From assembly GCA_041748615.1 (NCBI GenBank), contig JBGTCY010000123.1:1-27910 (forward strand): DNA of 27,910 nucleotides. The letters run 5' to 3'. The stretch comes from JBGTCY01 sp041748615. Lineage in GTDB: Bacteria > Bacteroidota > Bacteroidia > Chitinophagales > CAIOSU01. Shown here piece after piece: positions 22,501 through 27,910 of this stretch. Position 1 is the first letter of the stretch. Each line of letters starts with the position of its first letter. The position numbers were made by a program, and so were the translations under genes. The notes under the pieces were generated by a model. That model made no database searches, had not been told where the DNA came from, and saw only the letters and a program-made list of their open reading frames with translations.

Positions 22501-23784
22501 TTACGGATTATTGGGAAAAAGCCATAAAGCGGGGTTGAGTAATTGCGTCCCTTTCCAGATTTCGAGATGCACCTTTGATTCGCCATCTTTTTCATCGGTA
22601 TGCACCAAACCGATGGGTTGTTTAGTGTTTACCTCATCGCCTGAGCGCACGAACACATCTTTCAGGTTGGAATACACCGTGAAATATTCTCCGTGCCGAA
22701 TCATCACCGCCCGCTGAAATCCGGGGTTATACATTACAGTGACTACTGTTCCCTGGAAAAGAGAACGTACTTGTGAATTTTCGGTTGTGCGGATATCAAT
22801 GCCATTGTTATTCACTTCTACATATTTGAGTACCGGATGTTTCGCTTTTCCAAAACCCTGTGTGATATGCCCTTTGTCAACGGGCCACGGCAACTTACCC
22901 TGGTTGCCTGAAAAATCGGCTGAAAGTTTTGCCGCTTCCGGGGTCAGGTTCAGCACATTGGTTTTTGTTTCTACTTTCACTCCCGTTTTTTCGGCTTCTT
23001 TCGCTTTTTTAATTGCTAATAATTCCGCTTCTTTTTTTGCCTTCTCAATTTCTTTTTTAATGATTTCCTCAATTTTCTTATTGAGGTTTTCCGCTGCTCT
23101 TTTTTTGCTTTCAATGTCTTCCCGCAGTTTTCTTTCCTGCTGTTGCAGGCTTGAGACTAACCGGTCTTTTTCCTGAATTTCTTTATTCAATTTAGCGCGC
23201 TCGGCTTGTTCCGCGTCTAACAGTTTTTGCTTTTCAGTCCTGCGTTCCTGCTGCTCTCCTTTTTTTCTTTGCAGGGATTGTTTGGTTTCTTCAATCAATT
23301 CCGCCTGACGTTTTCTGAATTGACTGAACTGCTGTAAATACTTCAAACGGTTGAACGCGTCATTGAAACTGCCCGCATTGAAAATGAAAATCAACTGATT
23401 GATGGACGAGCGGTTTTTATAAAGATTATACAACATGCCGGAGTATTCGGTTTTCAACTCTTGCAGGTCATTTTCCAGAGCGGTGATGATGGCGGTTGTT
23501 TCATCCAACTGGTCACTGATGACATTGAGTTCCTTGTTGATGTTATTCATCATTTTCTCACGTAGTTGAATCTGCTGCTTAAGGGTTTCCAACTGACTGA
23601 GCGAGAGTTGTTTGTTTTCACTTGTTTCAGAAAGTAATTTTTCCGTGAATTCAATTTCTTTTTTCAGGCGTTCACGTTCTTTTTCAAGTTTGTTGCGGTC
23701 TTGTGAAAAAGTGGATAAAGAGATGAAAAAAAGCATCAACATCATGAGGAAAAAATGATACTGTGCCGAATGATTTTTTTTCAT
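22501..23784 (-). CDS. EnvC-like murein hydrolase activator (degenerate LytM/M23 domain)
   Basis: From ATG 23784 the protein has 427 residues: a signal peptide ending FFISLSTFSQ, a long periplasmic coiled coil (DRNKLEKERERLKKEIEF and onward, about 250 residues, Lys/Glu-rich), then a C-terminal LytM fold (LPWPVDKGHITQGFGKAKHP ... LNPALWLFP). Catalytic-type zinc ligands are partly lost. The usual H-x-GxD site reads NNNGIDI, the YAHL site reads YSNL, and the HLHFEI site reads KVHLEIW. This favours an amidase activator in cell separation, like EnvC/NlpD, over an active endopeptidase. The frame stays open to 23880. ATG 23865 would add 27 residues and overlap the upstream stop by 8 bases, exactly as the upstream junction does, so that start is a real alternative. 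Confidence 0.87.
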   Translation of the reverse strand: MKKNHSAQYHFFLMMLMLFFISLSTFSQDRNKLEKERERLKKEIEFTEKLLSETSENKQLSLSQLETLKQQIQLREKMMNNINKELNVISDQLDETTAIITALENDLQELKTEYSGMLYNLYKNRSSINQLIFIFNAGSFNDAFNRLKYLQQFSQFRKRQAELIEETKQSLQRKKGEQQERRTEKQKLLDAEQAERAKLNKEIQEKDRLVSSLQQQERKLREDIESKKRAAENLNKKIEEIIKKEIEKAKKEAELLAIKKAKEAEKTGVKVETKTNVLNLTPEAAKLSADFSGNQGKLPWPVDKGHITQGFGKAKHPVLKYVEVNNNGIDIRTTENSQVRSLFQGTVVTVMYNPGFQRAVMIRHGEYFTVYSNLKDVFVRSGDEVNTKQPIGLVHTDEKDGESKVHLEIWKGTQLLNPALWLFPNNP

Positions 23785-23857
23785 CAGTTTTTTGATTAAA
23801 ACATGTTCAGATAAACGGCTGTTTCGTTTAATCCAGATGAAAGACGAACTCAATATT

Positions 23858-24607
23858 TTATTCATACTTGTCGGATACATGAAAAGGAAAAGTTTGCGGT
23901 TCGTTCCATTTCACTTTTGAAAATTTCATTGAAAGCGCAATTGCATCACTGCCTTTTACGGTGATTTCTCTGCCAAATGAAAATAGCCGGTTTTCCTCAT
24001 ATTGATAGTCTGCGAATATTAACGAAATACTCCTATCATTTTGTCTGTCAATGAGATGCTCTGTGGATATTGCCAGATTATGCCCGTTAATCGTGAGGGT
24101 GTGACGTTTGTTTTTATCTTCCGAAATTAACTGGTAATTGTTTTTTTCAAACTTGAGTCTGCTTTTTTCTGTTGGTAAAAACATCGCTTCACCCACCAGG
24201 ATTTTTTGCATCATCGCAATATTCAGCTTAAAAGGGACATAATATTCTAAATAGCTCAACGTGCCGGATTGGTATTTTTTATTGAGCCTGTCCAACAAAA
24301 AAACGGAATCGCCTTTTATTAATAAACGGGCGGCTTCAATGCCGAGCATGGTGGTCAGGGACATCCAAATGACACTGTCTTTCCGCATCCTGATAGCCGC
24401 GTTAAAACTTTTAGAAAAATTACCGTCTTCATAATGAACGCGGGCTTTAGCTGAAAACCAGTCATAAGCTTTGTTGTCATTTTCAAGATGGACGAAAAGT
24501 GAGTCAGCGGAAATGGATTTGCCTGCTCCCCTTGCTGTTTCTTTGGATGTTTTGCAGGAGAAAAGAAAAAAAGAAAACGTGAAGATGAGCCAAAAGGCTT
24601 TATTCAT
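23858..24607 (-). CDS. DUF4292 family lipoprotein
   Basis: A 249-residue lipoprotein: signal NKAFWLIFTFSFFLFSC with Cys18 as the acylated residue. The rest is beta-rich (WFSAKARVHYEDGNFSKSFN, AAIRMRKDSVIWMSLTTMLG, IEAARLLIKGDSVFLLDRLN), the pattern of DUF4292, a LolA/LolB-like fold common in Bacteroidota. Family members are usually placed next to the TPR lipoprotein and the EnvC-like protein as here, and a role at the envelope is likely. ATG 24607 is preferred over the upstream in-frame start at 24637 because it gives a clean lipoprotein signal; it overlaps the TPR gene's stop by 8 bases. Confidence 0.86.
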   Translation of the reverse strand: MNKAFWLIFTFSFFLFSCKTSKETARGAGKSISADSLFVHLENDNKAYDWFSAKARVHYEDGNFSKSFNAAIRMRKDSVIWMSLTTMLGIEAARLLIKGDSVFLLDRLNKKYQSGTLSYLEYYVPFKLNIAMMQKILVGEAMFLPTEKSRLKFEKNNYQLISEDKNKRHTLTINGHNLAISTEHLIDRQNDRSISLIFADYQYEENRLFSFGREITVKGSDAIALSMKFSKVKWNEPQTFPFHVSDKYE

Positions 24608-26357
24608 AGATTTTACGGTCGGCAATTTTTCTGCCAATCAATTCTGATTCGGAGCCGAGCGATTTGGCTTTTTGCCAGTAAATGACAGCTTTATCCACTT
24701 CACCGAGTTGAAAGAGGATGTCGCCATAATGTTCCAGAATCACCGGGCTTTCATCCCCACCGTTTTTCATGGATTTTTCAATCCAGTTCAGCGCTTCTTT
24801 GTACTCACCCATTTTGTAAAGAATCCATGCGTAAGTATCCTGAAAAGCGGAATTATCCTGAACAATTTTATTGGATTTCGCGGACATTTCCTTTGCTTCC
24901 TGCAACTTATCATTTCTGAGCGATAGATAATAGCTGTAGTTGTTCAGAGTGTAAGCGTTTTCGGGGTCGAGTTTAAGTGAATTGTCAAACGCTTCATCCG
25001 ATTCCGGAAATTTTTCAAGATTATTATATGCTTCCCCGATACTCGACCACATTTGTGCTTTCAGCAGCGGATTGTCCATCACAAGCGGGACACCGATTTC
25101 CAGTATCTCAATCGCTTCTTTATATTTTCTCAACTGATTTTTTGAAACACCGTTAAAAAAATAAACCAACGGCTGATTTGGGAAATAGTCTAACGCTGAT
25201 TGAGAAATTTTTTCCAATTCCTCAAAATGTTTTAATTCGGACTGGATGAAAAAAATCTGCTGCCAGATTTCATATACGCTGCTGTCTAATTCGAGCGCTT
25301 GTTCGTATTGCGCGAGCGCGTCCTCCATTTGTTTATCCTGGTAGAGCAGGTCACCGTAAATCGCATGCGCTTTCGCTTCGGTGGAATGCGTTTCAATCAA
25401 AATCTGGGCAAGTGAAAAGGCGTCTTCCTTTTTATCTGTCATATTCGCCATGATTTGCTGCAGGAAAGGGAAGAGGATGCGCACTTTTGCATCAATGCCT
25501 AACTGAGGATTGGCAAACGCTTTTTTCAGATATTCCATCGCCTGCGCGTGGTCGCCTTTCACCCGATACATTTCCGCGATATATAATTGAGCGTTGGGAT
25601 TTTCTTTGTCTATCTGCAACAACTCTTCATAAACTTTGTATGCTTTGTCTTTCTGGTTGTTGGCTTCATACATATCCGCGAGCATTTTGTAATAGCGCGC
25701 TTCACCCGGAAACTCATTGATTAGTTTTCTGATTTCAGCAGCCGCTTTATCCAATTTTCCAAGCCTGACATAAAGTCTTTGTTTTTGAACAATCACATTT
25801 TCATCAATCCCGATTGTTTTTTCATACTGGTCATATACTTTGATGGCATCCTCTAATTTTTCCGCTTTAATCAGCATGAACGCCCAATCAAAATATAATT
25901 CGATTTCATTGGGATTTTGATTCAGCAGTTTTTCATAAACTTCGGCAGCTTCCGGATACTGTCCGCGATAGGATAACATCTCCGCGTAAAGCAGCAGGTA
26001 CCATTTATTTTTGTCATTGAGTTGAACCGCGCTTTTAATGTTTTTTAACGCTTGTTCATAATCACCGAGGCGAAAATAGAGGCTTGCCAGTTCGTAGTAA
26101 GCGGCATGATTAGTCGGGTCGAGTTTCAAGCTCCGGGTAAACAATTTCATGGCATCCTCCAGGTCTTCGAGCATCTTGGATTTCAAGCCGTCAATAAAAG
26201 CCTCCTGGGCTGCCTGATTTTCCGTGGAAAGCTGCACCTGGGTTCTTACAGGCTGTTGCTGGGTGACGGAAACGGTTTCTTTACCACCCGCGCAACCGCC
26301 CAAGAACAGAACACCTGCAACGGAGAGCAGGATTAATAGTATATGATTTTTTTTCAT
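24600..26357 (-). CDS. Multi-TPR lipoprotein
   Basis: A 585-residue protein with a lipoprotein signal (ILLILLSVAGVLFLGGC, Cys22) and then about 14 tetratricopeptide repeats covering residues about 50-580, e.g. AAYYELASLYFRLGDYEQAL, AQLYIAEMYRVKGDHAQAME, AHAIYGDLLYQDKQMEDALA and YTLNNYSYYLSLRNDKLQEA. TPR solenoids act as docking surfaces; here it is anchored to the outside of a membrane. Its ATG overlaps the stop of the nucleotidyltransferase gene (ATGA) and its end overlaps the DUF4292 gene, so the genes are coupled. This set is a conserved Bacteroidota cluster whose joint task is not established. Confidence 0.9.
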   Translation of the reverse strand: MKKNHILLILLSVAGVLFLGGCAGGKETVSVTQQQPVRTQVQLSTENQAAQEAFIDGLKSKMLEDLEDAMKLFTRSLKLDPTNHAAYYELASLYFRLGDYEQALKNIKSAVQLNDKNKWYLLLYAEMLSYRGQYPEAAEVYEKLLNQNPNEIELYFDWAFMLIKAEKLEDAIKVYDQYEKTIGIDENVIVQKQRLYVRLGKLDKAAAEIRKLINEFPGEARYYKMLADMYEANNQKDKAYKVYEELLQIDKENPNAQLYIAEMYRVKGDHAQAMEYLKKAFANPQLGIDAKVRILFPFLQQIMANMTDKKEDAFSLAQILIETHSTEAKAHAIYGDLLYQDKQMEDALAQYEQALELDSSVYEIWQQIFFIQSELKHFEELEKISQSALDYFPNQPLVYFFNGVSKNQLRKYKEAIEILEIGVPLVMDNPLLKAQMWSSIGEAYNNLEKFPESDEAFDNSLKLDPENAYTLNNYSYYLSLRNDKLQEAKEMSAKSNKIVQDNSAFQDTYAWILYKMGEYKEALNWIEKSMKNGGDESPVILEHYGDILFQLGEVDKAVIYWQKAKSLGSESELIGRKIADRKIYE

Positions 26358-27355
26358 TTCAGAGTAGTGTAATCTCCAATACTTACTTCATCAAAATTAC
26401 CAAGATAGTGAACATGACTGCCGAGCATTGAGTTCGTTATCATTTTTTTGTGAATGAGCGTATGTTCCTGTATAATGGAATTGCTGATAACGGAATCCGA
26501 TACCTTTGAATTGTCCCCGATGGAAACATGTGGACCGATAACCGAACGGCTGAGTTTCACATTTTTTCCAATATAGCAGGGCGGCAGTAAGACAGCATTA
26601 TCCATTTCAACCGTGTCGGATACCAATGAATTGTTTTTGTTCATTTCCAACACCCGTTGGTTGGTGTAAACCGTGGCGTCCTTATTGCCGCAATCCAACC
26701 ACTCTTTCACTTCACCCGCCTTGATTTTCATGCCTTTGTTTTTCATGTTTTCAAGCGCGCTGGTGAGTTGGTATTCGCCTTTGTCTTTGATGTCGTTATC
26801 CAGCAGGTATTCTAATTCTTTTTTGAGATTTTCTCCGTCTTTGAAATAATAAATGCCGATGATGGCGAGGTCGGAAACAAAATGCGTGGGTTTTTCGACA
26901 AACTCGGTGATGATGCCTTTAGCATCCATTTTTACCACTCCAAAAGAAGACGGATTTTCCACTTTATGCACCCAAATGACTCCTTCTTCACCGGGGTTCA
27001 CTTTGAAATCGGCTTTGAAAAGAGTATCGGCAAAAGCCACGATGAGATTTCCTTTCAGCGAATCAGCAGCGCAAAGAATGGCGTGCGCAGTTCCAAGCGG
27101 TTCATCCTGGTAATAGATGGAACCTTTCGCTCCGAGGCTTTCCGCGATTTTCAACAATTGCTTTTCGACCTCCTCACCAAACCTGCCGACCACGAATGCC
27201 ACTTCATCAATTTTTTCATCACTCATGCCGCTGATGTCTTCTACAAGGCGTTGTACAATCGGTTTCCCCGCCACAGGAATCAGGGGTTTCGGAATGGTGA
27301 GCGTATGCGGGCGCATTCTTTTGCCCATGCCTGCCATTGGTACGATAATCTTCAT
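26354..27355 (-). CDS. NDP-sugar nucleotidyltransferase with left-handed beta-helix tail
   Basis: A 333-residue cytoplasmic enzyme that would join a sugar-1-phosphate to an NTP. The N-terminal Rossmann-like domain has the signature PMAGMGKRMRPHTLTIPKPL (residues about 6-25), PLGTAHAILCAADSL and the metal-binding Asp in VAFADTLF. The central part has ENPSSFGVVKMD, EFVEKPTHF and WLDCGNKDA, typical of glucose-1-phosphate thymidylyl/uridylyltransferase-like enzymes. Residues about 255-333 contain hexapeptide repeats (AVLLPPCYIGKNVKLSRSVI, GPHVSIGDNSKVSDSVISNS) that form a beta-helix. The exact sugar and nucleotide cannot be told. It begins 33 bases after dut and overlaps the TPR gene by 4 bases. 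Confidence 0.9.
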   Translation of the reverse strand: MKIIVPMAGMGKRMRPHTLTIPKPLIPVAGKPIVQRLVEDISGMSDEKIDEVAFVVGRFGEEVEKQLLKIAESLGAKGSIYYQDEPLGTAHAILCAADSLKGNLIVAFADTLFKADFKVNPGEEGVIWVHKVENPSSFGVVKMDAKGIITEFVEKPTHFVSDLAIIGIYYFKDGENLKKELEYLLDNDIKDKGEYQLTSALENMKNKGMKIKAGEVKEWLDCGNKDATVYTNQRVLEMNKNNSLVSDTVEMDNAVLLPPCYIGKNVKLSRSVIGPHVSIGDNSKVSDSVISNSIIQEHTLIHKKMITNSMLGSHVHYLGNFDEVSIGDYTTLK

Positions 27356-27388
27356 AGTTGAGATAGTTGGATTTTTATTTTTCTAAAA

Positions 27389-27826
27389 TTATAAAACACC
27401 GGTATGTCCGAAACCACCCTCACCTCTTTCCGTTGTTTCCAGTTCCTGAACATTTTGAAAAATCGCTTTTTCATATTTTGCAATCACTATTTGCGCGATT
27501 CTGTCACCGGAGCGAATGGTAAAATTTTCCTGTGAAAGATTAATCAGAATAACGCCTACTTCACCGCGATAATCCGGATCAATGGTTCCCGGTGAATTCA
27601 ACACTGTGATGCCTTTTTTCAACGCCAAACCGCTGCGAGGGCGCACCTGCGCTTCGCTACCTTCCGGCAGTTCCAGATATAAACCGGTGGGGATTAGTTT
27701 TCTTTCAAAAGGTTTTAAAATGATTTCGCCATCCGGCAGCCAGGCTTTCAAATCCACCCCGGCTGAGTGCCGGGTTTTATATTCCGGCAGGGGGTTGTCT
27801 GAACGGTTGATAATTTTTATATACAT
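27389..27826 (-). CDS. dut: dUTP diphosphatase
   Basis: The trimeric dUTPase splits dUTP to dUMP and pyrophosphate, keeping uracil out of DNA and feeding dTMP synthesis. All five family motifs are present in 145 residues: HSAGVDLKA, RPRSGLA, GTIDPDYRGEVGVILIN, GDRIAQIVI and the C-terminal P-loop-like RGEGGFGHTG. Length is normal. The ATG at 27826 (MYIKIINRSD) is chosen over an in-frame TTG at 27835, since the latter would lie inside a promoter-like TATCTTTG. It heads the run to tatA. Confidence 0.95.
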   Translation of the reverse strand: MYIKIINRSDNPLPEYKTRHSAGVDLKAWLPDGEIILKPFERKLIPTGLYLELPEGSEAQVRPRSGLALKKGITVLNSPGTIDPDYRGEVGVILINLSQENFTIRSGDRIAQIVIAKYEKAIFQNVQELETTERGEGGFGHTGVL

Positions 27827-27832
27827 GGTGGG

Positions 27833-27840
27833 CAAAGATA
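27833..27840 (-). promoter_or_regulatory. Candidate -7 box of dut and downstream genes
   Basis: The minus strand reads TATCTTTG followed by CCC, a full TAnnTTTG match, only 6 bases before ATG 27826. Transcription would then start almost at the start codon (leaderless or nearly so). No clear -33 TTTG was found. Confidence 0.38.
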
Positions 27841-27896
27841 AGCAGTCTGCGGGAGGATTATTGTTGTAATATTTTGTAATATAATATTCAAAATTA

Positions 27897-27907
27897 CCCC
27901 CCCCCCC
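27897..27907. repeat. Run of 11 C (poly-G on the minus strand)
   Basis: Eleven consecutive C residues lie about 70 bases upstream of dut, at the very edge of the window. Homopolymers this long are prone to slippage in vivo and to sequencing or assembly error; the edge position makes an artefact plausible. Confidence 0.7.
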
Positions 27908-27910
27908 GAT

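Noticed and set aside
1..27910. CRISPR array, tRNA/rRNA, prophage, toxin-antitoxin or defence system
   Set aside because: No regularly spaced repeats, cloverleaf sequences, integrase, transposase or known defence-protein motifs were seen in any frame.

Overview
The window looks like the chromosome of a member of the Bacteroidota. GC content is moderate to low and Shine-Dalgarno sequences are mostly weak. Several genes are preceded by a TAnnTTTG -7 box, typical of the Bacteroidota primary sigma factor. The gene order pheT / coiled-coil protein / zapA / rny and the cluster dut / NDP-sugar transferase / TPR lipoprotein / DUF4292 lipoprotein / EnvC-like protein / tatA are both familiar from that phylum. 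No rRNA, tRNA, CRISPR array, transposase or prophage gene was seen. Coding density is high and no gene-free stretch exceeds 300 bases.

Layout. 1-3289 (+): 3' end of pheT, a coiled-coil/ZapA pair and RNase Y. 3307-4074 (-): an unrecognised 255-residue protein. 4250-4759 (-): ferritin, with a nested palindromic repeat upstream. 4977-8049 (-): a coupled set of TPR protein, WD40-type secreted protein and O-antigen-ligase-like membrane protein. 8119-8226 (+): a 35-residue single-pass membrane peptide. 8260-8820 (-): CvpA family protein. 8857-9001: a 145-bp MITE-like element with 19-bp terminal inverted repeats and a perfect 10-bp target duplication. 9038-10506 (-): a DtxR/MntR regulator and a VIT/CCC1 metal transporter. 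10584-11459 (+): a secreted protein. 11692-12051 (-): a small exported MmpS-like protein. 12243-16135 (+): a four-gene Mn/Fe/Zn-type ABC transporter. 16141-17502 (-): glutamine-synthetase family enzyme. 17649-21020 (-): mfd. 21095-22222 (+): saccharopine-dehydrogenase family enzyme. 22240-27826 (-): tatA, EnvC-like, DUF4292, TPR, nucleotidyltransferase and dut.

The most interesting part is the metal-homeostasis block at 9-16 kb, with ferritin at 4.2 kb. The first permease of the ABC transporter (13955-15244) carries a complete C-terminal DtxR-type winged-helix and metal-binding domain. The order is binding protein, ATPase, permease-repressor fusion, second permease, the same as the chlamydial ytgA-ytgB-ytgCR-ytgD operon. 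A free-standing DtxR/MntR protein lies nearby beside a VIT transporter. A 16-bp palindrome (TTTAGACATATCTAAA) sits just upstream of the transporter promoter. Together these suggest one circuit balancing metal uptake (ABC), efflux or sequestration (VIT) and storage (ferritin) with two sensors, one of them tethered to the membrane.
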